NCBI GenBank assembly: GCA_002691095.1
Contig: NZGU01000025.1
Coordinates: 8,781-18,786 of the forward strand
From: Kiritimatiellaceae bacterium
Lineage (GTDB): Bacteria > Verrucomicrobiota > Kiritimatiellia > Kiritimatiellales > Pontiellaceae
Length of the DNA: 10,006 nucleotides
Direction: 5' to 3'
The stretch's first letter is position 1, and each line of letters starts with the position of its first letter. Positions 1 through 7,916 of this stretch are shown here, piece by piece. The notes beneath the pieces were generated by a model. The model was given only the letters and a program-made list of their open reading frames with translations, did not search any database and had not been told where the DNA came from. The position numbers and the translations under genes are program-made.

Positions 1-122
1 TGAAGGTGGATGAACTGCCCGGGTTTGACATGGGGACCGATGCCGGGCGAGGCGAGGTGCAGAATGCGGTAGTCGCCTTGAAAATTATCGTGTTTGAGAA
101 CGGTTGCTTTTTCTTGAATCAT
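1..122 (-). CDS. pyrK: Dihydroorotate dehydrogenase electron transfer subunit (PyrK-like), N-terminal part
   Basis: This minus-strand reading frame starts at the ATG at 122-120 and stays open to the window edge, giving 40 residues. The protein begins MIQEKATVLKHDNF and continues through YRILHLASP to KPGQFIHL. That pattern is the start of the FAD-binding beta-barrel of ferredoxin-NADP reductase-like proteins, in which a conserved P-G-Q-F motif follows the first strands. The overall spacing fits PyrK best. PyrK is the FAD/2Fe-2S subunit that passes electrons from dihydroorotate dehydrogenase PyrD to NAD+ in pyrimidine synthesis, in the cytoplasm. The FAD, NAD and Cys-cluster motifs lie outside the window, so another FNR-family subunit (for example a SudB-like one) cannot be excluded. 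No clear Shine-Dalgarno sequence precedes the ATG. The in-frame stop upstream is at 158-156 on the minus strand. The gene is divergent from the sulfatase operon and probably unrelated to it. Confidence 0.7.
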   Translation of the reverse strand, partial: MIQEKATVLKHDNFQGDYRILHLASPGIGPHVKPGQFIHL

Positions 123-262
123 GGGTGTGAATGATGGTTGTTTAATAAGTGGTCGTCAAACTTTTCTGAATGGGGATGGGTGATAACTAACATTGGCTAG
201 GTACTATTAGACAGGTTTGCTTGGCTATTGAATGTGATAGTATTCTTAAGTGGAGTTTGAAG
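123..262. promoter_or_regulatory. Divergent intergenic region between pyrK-like gene and sulfatase operon
   Basis: This 140-base spacer must hold the promoters of two divergent transcripts, because no other gene fits in it. On the plus strand a weak sigma-70-like pair can be drawn (TTGCTT at 217-222 and TAGTAT at 238-243, spacer 15), but both boxes are poor matches and the spacing is short. I see no convincing operator palindrome. A GGAG at 252-255 with a 7-base spacer serves as ribosome binding site for the sulfatase ATG at 263. Confidence 0.35.
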
Positions 263-1834
263 ATGAGATGTAGTTGGTTGGTTTTAGTTTGTTGTTTGAC
301 GGTTTCGATGGGACGCGGTGCACCGCCGAATATTGTGTTTGTTTTTTCAGATGATCATGCGACGCAGGCGATTGGTGCGTATGGGCATGCGATTAGCCAG
401 TTGGCGCCTACGCCTTTTTTGGATCGGATTGCTGAGCGGGGGGTTCGGTTTGATCGTTGTTTGGTTGGGAATTCAATTTGTGGGCCGAGTCGGGCAACGA
501 TTCTGACGGGTACGTACAGCCACATTAATAAATTCTTCTCAAATGAACACACGAAGTTTGATGGATCTCAACCTACCTTTCCGAAGGTGTTGCAACGAAA
601 TGGATATCAGACCGCTTTGATTGGTAAATGGCACTTAGCCAGTGTGCCTACGGGTTTTGATCATTGGGAAATATTGCCGGGGCAGGGTCGATATTATAAT
701 CCCGACTTTCGGACGGCGAATGGGGTTCACCGTGAACAGGGATATGTTTCTGAGCTGATTACGGGGAAAGCGATCACGTGGTTAGAAGAGGCTCGGGATG
801 CGAATCAGCCTTTTTTGTTGATGGTGCAGCATAAGGCACCTCATCGAGATTGGTCGCCTGCGCCGAAGTATTTAGGTGCTTTTTCAGAGGTTGTCTTTCC
901 TGAGCCGGAGACGCTTTTTGATGCCTATGAAAATCGTTCATTAGCGGCAAAGCATCAAGATATGACGCTTCGAAATACGATGTTATTGGGTTCGGATTTA
1001 AAGGTGGAGAGCTACCATACGAATCGGTTTGCTCGGATGTCTGCGGAACAAAAGGCGGCATGGAAAAAAGTGTATGACCCGATCAATGAGGCTTTTGAAG
1101 AAGCGGAGTGGGAGGGCGAGGCGTTGGTTCGTTGGAAATATCAGCGTTATCTGCAGGATTATTTAGCATGTGTTAAGTCGGTGGATGATTCGGTGGGTGA
1201 AATTTGGGATTGGCTTGAGGCGGAAGGGTTGTTGGAAAATACGATTTTTGTTTATTCGTCGGATCAGGGGTTTTATTTGGGTGAGCATGGGTGGTTTGAT
1301 AAACGTTTTATGTATGATGAATCGTATCGGACGCCGTTGTTGATGAGTTGGCCGGGCATTACGAAGCCGGGTTCAGTTTGTTCTAATTTGGTGTCGAATC
1401 TTGATTTTGCTCAGACGTTTTTGGATGCGGCTGGATTGGAGGCACCCATGCGGATGCAAGGAGCGAGTTTGCTTCCGTTACTGCGTGGGGACGAAGAGGT
1501 GTCTTGGCGTAAGAGCCACTATTATCATTATTATGAATATCCCGGCTGGCATATGGTCTATCGGCATGAGGGGGCGTATGATGGACGCTTTAAGTTGATT
1601 CACTATTATGATGTGGATGAATGGGAGTTGTTCGATATGCGGAGCGATCCGCATGAGATGGTCAACCAGTATGATAATCCTACTTATCAGAAGACGGTGG
1701 TGCGGATGCATAATGAACTTGAGCAGTTGCGGGTGCGGTATCAGGTTCCGCCGAATAAGCCGAAATCGGTTGAGGGTGTTACGCAGCATTATCACTCTGA
1801 TAAAATTAAGGTGCGTCAAGGGGATAGCGAGTAA
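263..1834 (+). CDS. Secreted sulfatase (arylsulfatase/N-acetylglucosamine-6-sulfatase-like, S1 family)
   Basis: This 523-residue type I sulfatase hydrolyses a sulfate ester, probably on a sulfated polysaccharide, outside the cytoplasm. The ATG at 263 was chosen over an in-frame TTG at 221 because GGAG lies 7 bases upstream of it and because it puts a signal peptide (MRCSWLVLVCCLTVSMGRGA) at the N-terminus. Metal-binding D30-D31 lie in the motif FSDDHA. The CGPSR motif at 73-77 holds the Cys that is converted to formylglycine. GKWHL (K122, H124), HKAPH (H190, H194) and SDQG (D334) supply the other expected active-site residues. The C-terminal part (WELFDMRSDPHEM) matches the small sulfatase C-terminal subdomain. 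The run SDQGFYLGEHGWFDKR resembles the GlcNAc-6-sulfatase/mucin-desulfating branch, but substrate cannot be settled by eye. It is full length with no missing key residue. It is the first gene of an operon with a sensor kinase and response regulator. No formylglycine-generating enzyme is in view. Confidence 0.93.
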   Translation: MRCSWLVLVCCLTVSMGRGAPPNIVFVFSDDHATQAIGAYGHAISQLAPTPFLDRIAERGVRFDRCLVGNSICGPSRATILTGTYSHINKFFSNEHTKFDGSQPTFPKVLQRNGYQTALIGKWHLASVPTGFDHWEILPGQGRYYNPDFRTANGVHREQGYVSELITGKAITWLEEARDANQPFLLMVQHKAPHRDWSPAPKYLGAFSEVVFPEPETLFDAYENRSLAAKHQDMTLRNTMLLGSDLKVESYHTNRFARMSAEQKAAWKKVYDPINEAFEEAEWEGEALVRWKYQRYLQDYLACVKSVDDSVGEIWDWLEAEGLLENTIFVYSSDQGFYLGEHGWFDKRFMYDESYRTPLLMSWPGITKPGSVCSNLVSNLDFAQTFLDAAGLEAPMRMQGASLLPLLRGDEEVSWRKSHYYHYYEYPGWHMVYRHEGAYDGRFKLIHYYDVDEWELFDMRSDPHEMVNQYDNPTYQKTVVRMHNELEQLRVRYQVPPNKPKSVEGVTQHYHSDKIKVRQGDSE

Positions 1835-1835
1835 C

Positions 1836-3884
1836 ATGAACTTTATTCAACGTTTAGGGCTGATGCTCTGTGCTTTTTTTTGCATGGAGACTATGGCTCT
1901 TGGGGTTGAGCGATTCGATCTATCCTTTGATGAAATAAAGCAACTGGATGTTGAGGTGTTGCACGCTAAGCCTTTGGTTGAACTGTATGGGCAGGTCGTT
2001 CGTTTTCATTCACGTGATCGAGGGTTGTTCCTTTTCAATGGGGAGAGTGGTATTCATGTGCAACCCAAAAAGACATGGCCGCGGGAGATGCAGTTAGGCT
2101 CTTGGATTCGAGTGCGTGGAATTGCGGTTGAGGGCATTTATTATCCTATCGTACTGGCGGAGGATGTTGCGGTCGAACGGATAGATGCACCTCTTTCTGA
2201 AGCGGAGGAATTTGATCCCAATTCATTTTATGATCCAACGATTGACTCTCAGTGGGTTCAGACCAGCGGCCTTATCATCGACTATGATTCATTTCCTGAG
2301 CGAGATCATATTATGTTGGAGATGGAAGTTTTTGGTTATCAGGCGTCGGTTCAGATTCCTTATTCACAGCAAAATTTAATGCACGCTTCTGCGTTAATGT
2401 TTCAATCGGTCCATTTTCGGGGAGTGGCTTGTGTTCAGGTGAATAATCGCCGTCAAATGACGGGGCGTATTTTTTACATTAGTTCAATGGAAGACTTTAC
2501 AAGTATGCAGCCGGAGGCTCGTTTGAGGCCGCGCGCTTTGACGGTTGAACAATTTTTGAATGAGAATATTAAAATCAATAATTATGTGGCGGTCGATGGG
2601 GTCATTGCTCATATCGATGAGAAGAATCTGTATCTTCAAGATGGAGTGCATCATCTACATGTGCGGATTAAAGAGCGAGTTGATTTCTGTGTAGGCGATA
2701 AAGTTCGTGTTTCTGGGTATGCCTGGTCACAGTCTATCTCACGAGGATTGCGGGCGATTGAAGTAGTAGAGTTGGATGTAGACCAATCTGTTAAGCCGAT
2801 TGAAGTTCCTTTTTCGGAATTAAGGGACCCTCAATATAATCATGCATTAGCTCGCGTGAATGCATGGGTGGTAGATATTGGTAAATCATTTGGTGGGGGG
2901 GCTGATTCGGTGGTTCAGTCCAGCTTGCTTTGTCGCTCGGGTGAGGATGTCTTTGAGTGCAAGGTGCCGGCTTCCGTAGTGGAGTCACAAGTCGTTGAAA
3001 TTGGCATGCAGTTGCAATTAACGGGAATCGTTCATTTAGAACAAATGAAGGATGTGCCTTGGCGTTTTTCAATTGATCGAATGTGGCTTCAGCTTCGAAG
3101 TTTAGATGATATTGTGGTGCTGGCGGAGGCTCCGTGGCTGACGACCCAGCGATTAACATATATGATTGCAGTGATGGTGGGTGTTATTGGGGTGACTTTG
3201 TTTTTTGTTGTAACTCTGCGAAAAACGGTTCGGCGACAAACGGAGTTAATTGGTTCTCAGATTAAACATAAGTCCATTATGTCTGAGCGGCAACGAATTG
3301 CGCGTGAATTGCATGATAATTTAGATCAGGGTCTGGCAGGTATCTCGCTCCAGTTAAGTTCGAGTATTGATCTATTTAAGCGAAATCAGGAGTCGGCTCT
3401 TGAGGGGTTGGGCAGAATTCAGGAAATGCTGATTTATTGTAGCGATGAGTCTCGAAATATGATCATGGAATTACGCGGGGGGTGGCTGGAAAAGATGGAT
3501 ATTGTGGCGGCAATACGTAAATATGCCTTGTTACTTGAAGAGCAGTACGAAACTGCCATTACGGTTTCGGTTGATGGGAAAGTCGCACGATGTAATCGCT
3601 CGCGGGAAATGCAGGTGTTTTCCGTTGTAAAAGAAGCCATGGTCAATGCGTGCAAACATGCTGAAGCGAGTCAAATAGTTGTGACGGTGTTGTTTGGGAA
3701 TGAGGCACTATCCGTTTCGATATGTGATGATGGCATTGGGTTTAACGATAGCCGAAAAAAGAAGCTGGGTCATTTTGGTATGCTGGGCATGGAGGAGAGG
3801 GCTAACCGGATACAAGGAAAATTGGTAATATCCAACCGGGAGAGTGGTGGCGCGTGTGTTGAGCTGTCTCTACCACTAGAGTAA
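1836..3884 (+). CDS. Membrane sensor histidine kinase (HisKA_3/NarX-DegS type) with large exported sensor region
   Basis: This 682-residue sensor kinase senses a signal outside the cytoplasm and phosphorylates a partner regulator. The ATG at 1836 lies 1 base after the sulfatase stop and has AAGGGGA 11 bases upstream. The reading frame is open further upstream, but that part overlaps the sulfatase and is not credible as protein. Residues 1-23 look like a signal peptide. Residues about 47-421 are beta-rich and appear to hold four OB-like repeats (about 47-114, 137-221, 249-313, 337-421). A transmembrane helix spans about 440-461. The dimerisation/phosphoacceptor domain has RIARELHDNLDQ with H493. 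The ATPase domain has the N box KEAMVNACKHA (E600, N604), DDGIGF (D632) and GHFGMLGMEERA (645-656). All catalytic motifs are intact. The cognate regulator follows 19 bases downstream. The ligand is unknown; its operon with a sulfatase suggests a glycan-related cue, which is inference. Confidence 0.93.
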   Translation: MNFIQRLGLMLCAFFCMETMALGVERFDLSFDEIKQLDVEVLHAKPLVELYGQVVRFHSRDRGLFLFNGESGIHVQPKKTWPREMQLGSWIRVRGIAVEGIYYPIVLAEDVAVERIDAPLSEAEEFDPNSFYDPTIDSQWVQTSGLIIDYDSFPERDHIMLEMEVFGYQASVQIPYSQQNLMHASALMFQSVHFRGVACVQVNNRRQMTGRIFYISSMEDFTSMQPEARLRPRALTVEQFLNENIKINNYVAVDGVIAHIDEKNLYLQDGVHHLHVRIKERVDFCVGDKVRVSGYAWSQSISRGLRAIEVVELDVDQSVKPIEVPFSELRDPQYNHALARVNAWVVDIGKSFGGGADSVVQSSLLCRSGEDVFECKVPASVVESQVVEIGMQLQLTGIVHLEQMKDVPWRFSIDRMWLQLRSLDDIVVLAEAPWLTTQRLTYMIAVMVGVIGVTLFFVVTLRKTVRRQTELIGSQIKHKSIMSERQRIARELHDNLDQGLAGISLQLSSSIDLFKRNQESALEGLGRIQEMLIYCSDESRNMIMELRGGWLEKMDIVAAIRKYALLLEEQYETAITVSVDGKVARCNRSREMQVFSVVKEAMVNACKHAEASQIVVTVLFGNEALSVSICDDGIGFNDSRKKKLGHFGMLGMEERANRIQGKLVISNRESGGACVELSLPLE

Positions 3885-3890
3885 GAGGAA

Positions 3891-3896
3891 AGGAGG
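3891..3896 (+). promoter_or_regulatory. Strong Shine-Dalgarno site for the response regulator
   Basis: A perfect AGGAGG lies 7 bases before the ATG at 3904 and decides that start over the in-frame TTG at 3901. It is the strongest ribosome binding site in the window. Confidence 0.8.
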
Positions 3897-3903
3897 CTGT
3901 TTG

Positions 3904-4533
3904 ATGAGTGATATATCAGTTATGGTAGTGGATGATAATGCTATTCTTCGAATGGGGTTGACCAATGCAATTGATAGTGCAGAAGGATTTAGCATTGTGG
4001 GGGAGGCAGCCAATGCGGAGAAAGCATTGAGACTATATAAAGATCTGCTGCCGGATGTCGTTACGATGGATTACAATTTGCCAGATTTTGACGGGGTTCA
4101 ATGCACAGAGAAAATTATGGCTTTTAATCCGGGCGCCAATATTATTTTGCTTACGATAAATGAGGCCGAGGAAGAAGTTTGGCAGGCAGTAGAGGCTGGG
4201 TGTAAAGGATATTTGTTGAAGCGAGCTGGACAAGTTGAAGACGTGTTGCACGCTTTGAGTGAAGTGGCATCCGGTGGAACGTATTTTCCTGCGAATGTAG
4301 CAAAAAAAATTCAGCAAAGGCTGAATCACGAGATGTTGACTCCCCGAGAGTTGGATGTACTGAGGTGTCTCGGTGAGGGCTCTTCCAATAAGGAGATCAT
4401 GGATACGCTTCAGCTTTCGGAAAGTACCGTGAAGATGCATCTGTCAAATATACGGAAAAAGCTGAATGCGGCCGACAGAACACAGGCACTGATTGAAGCC
4501 GTTAAAAGAGGACTGATTCATATCGAGGAGTGA
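3904..4533 (+). CDS. NarL/FixJ-family response regulator (REC + LuxR-type HTH)
   Basis: This is a 209-residue DNA-binding response regulator, the likely partner of the kinase just upstream. The receiver domain (about 3-120) has the acidic pair D10-D11, phosphoacceptor D56 in VVTMDYNLPD, T84 and K106 (YLLKRAG), all in canonical places. The C-terminal LuxR-type helix-turn-helix (about 144-204) starts MLTPRELDVLRCL and has the recognition region STVKMHLSNIRKKL. Length and architecture are typical and nothing is missing. The gene lies 19 bases downstream of the kinase and behind a perfect AGGAGG, so the two are almost certainly co-transcribed. Likely targets are the sulfatase operon itself or nearby secreted-protein genes, but no binding site can be recognised by eye. 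Confidence 0.95.
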   Translation: MSDISVMVVDDNAILRMGLTNAIDSAEGFSIVGEAANAEKALRLYKDLLPDVVTMDYNLPDFDGVQCTEKIMAFNPGANIILLTINEAEEEVWQAVEAGCKGYLLKRAGQVEDVLHALSEVASGGTYFPANVAKKIQQRLNHEMLTPRELDVLRCLGEGSSNKEIMDTLQLSESTVKMHLSNIRKKLNAADRTQALIEAVKRGLIHIEE

Positions 4534-4685
4534 TCTGTTCCGATACGTCTATTTAGGCAGGTTGTTCAATTCCGTATTTCAGGCAAAAATCCTTCGTTAT
4601 AAATCAATGTATGAGTGTAGGCACTGGCTGTGTTGAATAATACATGTGACCTACCACGTTGGTTTCTATTAAAGGAGAGATAATC
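4534..4685 (+). promoter_or_regulatory. Intergenic region before the 941-residue secreted protein
   Basis: This 152-base gap follows the response regulator stop. I see no hairpin plus U-tract that would end the upstream operon, so read-through into the next gene is possible. No good -35/-10 pair is apparent. The 3' end carries GGAG at 4674-4677, 8 bases before the ATG at 4686, a good ribosome binding site that decides this start over an in-frame TTG at 4659. Confidence 0.35.
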
Positions 4686-7511
4686 ATGAGTAGTCACAAG
4701 CATTTATTTGTGTGTGTTTTTTTAGCGTTGCCGCTATTAGCTATGTCGCAAGTAACTAACACAATTAGTTATAACATTTCAAATGGTGGAACAGATGCAA
4801 CCACTGATGATGTGCCCTCTGGTACAGAGTGGGGCATTCCATCCATTAGCAACTCGGTGGCACAATCAAAGGTTTCAGGATGGGTGAATTTCAAAAAACC
4901 ATCAAATTCAAATGTGAATGCATTATTGGATTCGGATGGTAATGCTACACCAATAAACATGTCTGTGTTGACGCCATCCACAGGTACCGTTGGTCGAAAT
5001 TCATCTCTTGCAAACAATCCTTGGAACGGAACGCCAATGCGGGCCTATCACCAAGCATATACTGCGGCAGGGAAAGAACCACATATTGTACTGAAAAATA
5101 TGAATGCAGCGAACTATCCGAATGATGCTACTGTAATTGTTTATCTTGGAGGCTTGTATAGTAATAATGAGAGTTTAGTAACGTTAAGTCCAGGTGCTGC
5201 AACAGGATACAACAAGACGTATGCTGACGCTGATTCAAATGGTCACGAAAGTTATTTATATAGAACGCGTTACAATGCGGGTACGTCATCTCATGGACAC
5301 TATTGGAATGGAAGCTTAGATAGCTTACGCAGTGCAAATCTGAATAACAAAGCCACTCACTATGCAGATTATGCCGTATTTGAAAATGTCGTATCCAAAG
5401 CATCTGCAGGTTTAGTGACTTTTACTGTTGATGCTAATTTAAATGCTTCCGGAATTTCTGGCATTCAAATTATACCAAATGATGCTCCTTCAGCCGTAGC
5501 ACCATCGATTACTATTGTTTCAGCGCCTAACAGTGATTATGCAACAGCATCTTCAACGATCAGCGGTACCCTTTCAGATGGGGTAGGGTCCGAAATAGTA
5601 TTATGGACAAATCTTCGTTCAGGAGTAACTGGAACAGCAACTGTTACTGGATCAGATTTCACTTTCGATATGCCACTATTAGTCGGCATAAATGCATTTT
5701 CTGTGGGCGTAAGTAATGTGAATGGAGCGGGTAATGACTCTGGAAGTGTGACTATGGCAAATGCACCATTAGCTACTGGTGTGGCTTTTTATGATGACTT
5801 TGGTGGATTTACCTACGCAGCAAACGGTGGAGCAAATGCGACTACCGTTAAGTTCAAAAACAATAATATTGCAGTTGGTGCTTCAAAGTATTTCTATCAG
5901 CACGTTAAAAGCACGCCTTGGGATTATAGCTTATCTTCAAGCTATCTTATGGCAAACCATTCGAAGGCTAAATTCTGGCAGACAGATGCGGATAATTTTG
6001 CGAACCAAGCTCCGGCTACAAGTCAAGGTGGCGCAGCCTTGAAAATTGGTTTTGGAAAACCGTCTAAGGCTGGATCAGGAACCTTCGTAGTTAACACGGG
6101 ACTCAGATATGACCCTAAGTTGACTTACACAGTGAGTATCGCTGCGATGGTTAAAGATAAAGAAACGGCGAATATCACATCAAATGCAGTGGGCTCAGTA
6201 AGTTTGAGTGTGGGTCTTGCAAATTTGGGAGCAAAAAATGGTCAATTTGGTGCCATCTCAAGCGTGAGAAGTGATGAACTTAATTCAACGAATTGGACCA
6301 CAGTGAGTACAACTGTTAAGGGTTACAATCTAAATCCAAAAACTATCTTTGGATATAAAAGGACCACAAATTATGTCAATGGTGTGAAAGGTCGCCATAA
6401 AGTTGATAGAGTGAACAACTCATATCGCCCTCAGGAAATATTAATCAATGTGAATAAGGGTGATTTTACAACCAATACCTTTGATCATATTACGTGGGTT
6501 GATTATATCAAGATCGAGACCAATAACACATTAGAGCTAGCATGTGATTCTTATGGTCTGGATATTGCAACGATTAAAACCAATGACTATGACGGGGATG
6601 GAATCTCTGATCTAAGAGAATTAGCCAGAGGAACTGATCCAACAGATTCACAATCAAATGGAAACGATTTTGAGTGGCTTGGTTTTCATGATCGGATTAT
6701 TACAAACTTTGCGACTAATGTGTTTGATAAAGTAATAACGGATGGAATAGCTCAGAATGATCAGGGCCAGGTTGCGGAGATTCTAAACTATCCTGTAACT
6801 AACTTTCCTTCAGTGATTGATGCCAAAGTCGGCGCGACCAATGTCGTGACTGCTAATAATTCTTATTATGAAGCGTATGTTACTGATGCCGGTGTTACCA
6901 ATTTCGGTGCTGTTCAACGTCCGTGGACTAATTTCGTAGAGTTTGTACTAGCCACGAATGCTCCGGCAAATGCAATCAAGTGGAAGGTGGCTTCTACCAA
7001 TACACATGACTTAAGTGTTGCCCCTTATGTGCAGACAATGAAAACGCATTGGGATGGTGCTAGAATGCAAAACCCCAACGGTCAAAATGTGTTCTTTGAG
7101 ACGGAGATTACTGGACCTTATTATGATATAGGTGACGGGGTAACGAATCAATCTACGACCATAGATATTGAGACATTCACAACGTATACAGGACTTCTTG
7201 AGGTGGTGAGTATCGAAACCCAAAAAGTATTTAGTACGAAGCGCTCCAAAGCAGTTGATAATCTAGGTGTTGATTATAAAGTGCTCGTTTCTTCAGATCT
7301 GGTCTATGGTGAAGGCGGTAACATTTGGTCTAATGCTTCTCATTGGACGCGAGGGGTCGGTACAACTAATAACGGAGTTCTTTCAGCGGATCTGAGTGTG
7401 GATGCGTATGATGATGCGTATGAGCAAAGATTCCTAAAGCAAGCAATTACTTCCCCGCAGGTGGATGAAAGTGAACATTTCTTCGGTGTATTTGATGAGG
7501 TTACATATTAA
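4686..7511 (+). CDS. Large secreted multi-domain protein of unknown function with calcium-binding (TSP3-like) motif
   Basis: This is a 941-residue exported protein that I cannot assign to a named family. Residues 1-23 form a clear signal peptide (SSHKHLFVCVFLALPLLAMS). Residues about 24-262 form a beta-rich module shared with the N-terminus of the gene at 7913: matching segments include AAGKEPHIVLKNMN (with E131, P132, H133), a V-x-V-Y strand and SGISGIQII. Residues about 273-355 look like a bacterial Ig-like domain. Residues about 368-613 begin FYDDFGGFTY and end in a strand-rich DYIKIET segment, resembling a lectin or carbohydrate-binding beta-sandwich. Residues 633-645 read NDYDGDGISDLRE, a DxDxDG calcium-binding loop of the thrombospondin type 3 kind, followed by GTDPTDS. 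Residues 656-941, rich in Asn and Thr, match nothing I recognise. No catalytic motif and no C-terminal sorting signal is seen. A surface or glycan-binding role is plausible but inferred. A strong terminator follows. Confidence 0.85.
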   Translation: MSSHKHLFVCVFLALPLLAMSQVTNTISYNISNGGTDATTDDVPSGTEWGIPSISNSVAQSKVSGWVNFKKPSNSNVNALLDSDGNATPINMSVLTPSTGTVGRNSSLANNPWNGTPMRAYHQAYTAAGKEPHIVLKNMNAANYPNDATVIVYLGGLYSNNESLVTLSPGAATGYNKTYADADSNGHESYLYRTRYNAGTSSHGHYWNGSLDSLRSANLNNKATHYADYAVFENVVSKASAGLVTFTVDANLNASGISGIQIIPNDAPSAVAPSITIVSAPNSDYATASSTISGTLSDGVGSEIVLWTNLRSGVTGTATVTGSDFTFDMPLLVGINAFSVGVSNVNGAGNDSGSVTMANAPLATGVAFYDDFGGFTYAANGGANATTVKFKNNNIAVGASKYFYQHVKSTPWDYSLSSSYLMANHSKAKFWQTDADNFANQAPATSQGGAALKIGFGKPSKAGSGTFVVNTGLRYDPKLTYTVSIAAMVKDKETANITSNAVGSVSLSVGLANLGAKNGQFGAISSVRSDELNSTNWTTVSTTVKGYNLNPKTIFGYKRTTNYVNGVKGRHKVDRVNNSYRPQEILINVNKGDFTTNTFDHITWVDYIKIETNNTLELACDSYGLDIATIKTNDYDGDGISDLRELARGTDPTDSQSNGNDFEWLGFHDRIITNFATNVFDKVITDGIAQNDQGQVAEILNYPVTNFPSVIDAKVGATNVVTANNSYYEAYVTDAGVTNFGAVQRPWTNFVEFVLATNAPANAIKWKVASTNTHDLSVAPYVQTMKTHWDGARMQNPNGQNVFFETEITGPYYDIGDGVTNQSTTIDIETFTTYTGLLEVVSIETQKVFSTKRSKAVDNLGVDYKVLVSSDLVYGEGGNIWSNASHWTRGVGTTNNGVLSADLSVDAYDDAYEQRFLKQAITSPQVDESEHFFGVFDEVTY

Positions 7512-7538
7512 TCTTTAAACCATGAGATGAGGTAATGT

Positions 7539-7576
7539 AGCCCCTTGATTTGAAATCAATGGGGCTTCATTTTTTT
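7539..7576 (+). terminator. Rho-independent terminator after the 941-residue protein gene
   Basis: AGCCCC (7539-7544) pairs with GGGGCT (7561-7566), and TTGAT (7545-7549) pairs with ATCAA (7555-7559), leaving a 5-base TTGAA loop and a single bulged T at 7560. The stem is followed by TCA and then a run of seven T. It lies 27 bases after the stop codon at 7511. It ends the upstream transcript and would leave the next reading frame without read-through transcription. Confidence 0.88.
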
Positions 7577-7580
7577 AGTC

Positions 7581-7916
7581 ATAAAGTTTCTTTTCTTATC
7601 TTTTTTACTCTCGTTTAACGTGTATGGCGTTAATTATTTTTTTTCTGCTGAGGGAAATGATAAAAACTCCGGAACCAGTGAATTGTCCTCTTGGAGGCTA
7701 ATTAATAAATTAGATGAGATACCACTTAATGCTGGAGACACGGTAAATGTTAGATGTGGAGATGAATTTCATGGATCTGTGAAATTATATAATCTGCAAG
7801 GAGATGATGAAAATCCCATCATTTTAAGAAGTTATAATAATGGGATTAAACCGTTGTTGTCTGGTAATTCGCGAACGGATCAGTCGGTTTTGTCTTTTTC
7901 AAATTTCAAAAGATGA
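7581..7916 (+). pseudogene. Broken N-terminal fragment of a secreted beta-helix (pectin-lyase-fold) protein
   Basis: The frame encodes a clean signal peptide from 7581, reading (I)KFLFLSFLLSFNVYG, but its first codon is ATA where ATG is expected. The first usable start, GTG at 7620, would delete the signal peptide and has no ribosome binding site. After the cleavage site the protein reads NYFFSAEGNDKNSGT, SSWRLINKLDEIPLNAGDTV, then GDEFHGSVKL and PIILRSYNNGIKPLLSGN. This is the standard opening of right-handed beta-helix proteins and aligns with residues about 326-410 of the next gene. It stops at TGA 7914-7916 after only ~111 codons, while such proteins normally run to several hundred residues. 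It has no room for its own promoter or Shine-Dalgarno site because the terminator's T-run ends 4 bases upstream. I call it a remnant. A small expressed secreted protein using a rare ATA or ATT start is the less likely alternative. Confidence 0.7.

Noticed and set aside
217..243. Sigma-70-like promoter for the sulfatase operon
   Set aside because: Both boxes deviate and the spacer is 15 bases; not strong enough for a stand-alone call, so only mentioned under the intergenic region.
221..262. TTG at 221 as an earlier start for the sulfatase
   Set aside because: It would add 14 residues before the signal peptide; the ATG at 263 has GGAG at good spacing and a proper exported N-terminus.
774..1061. 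Minus-strand open frame of 95 codons inside the sulfatase
   Set aside because: No start context, no domain similarity, and the plus strand codes for conserved sulfatase residues here.
1608..1835. Upstream extension of the kinase frame overlapping the sulfatase
   Set aside because: The translated stretch is rich in Arg, Met and Ile and resembles no protein; the ATG at 1836 begins with a signal peptide and directly follows the sulfatase stop.
1478..1837. Minus-strand open frame of 119 codons
   Set aside because: It lies fully inside the sulfatase, shows no recognisable domain and has a composition expected of a shadow frame.
4620..4636. Sigma-54-like element (GG, 10 bases, then GTTG)
   Set aside because: The -12 element lacks the required GC, and the rest matches the consensus poorly.
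7620..7916. GTG at 7620 as start of an intact small gene
   Set aside because: It would remove an obvious in-frame signal peptide encoded just upstream, has no ribosome binding site, and the product is only the first part of a much longer fold.
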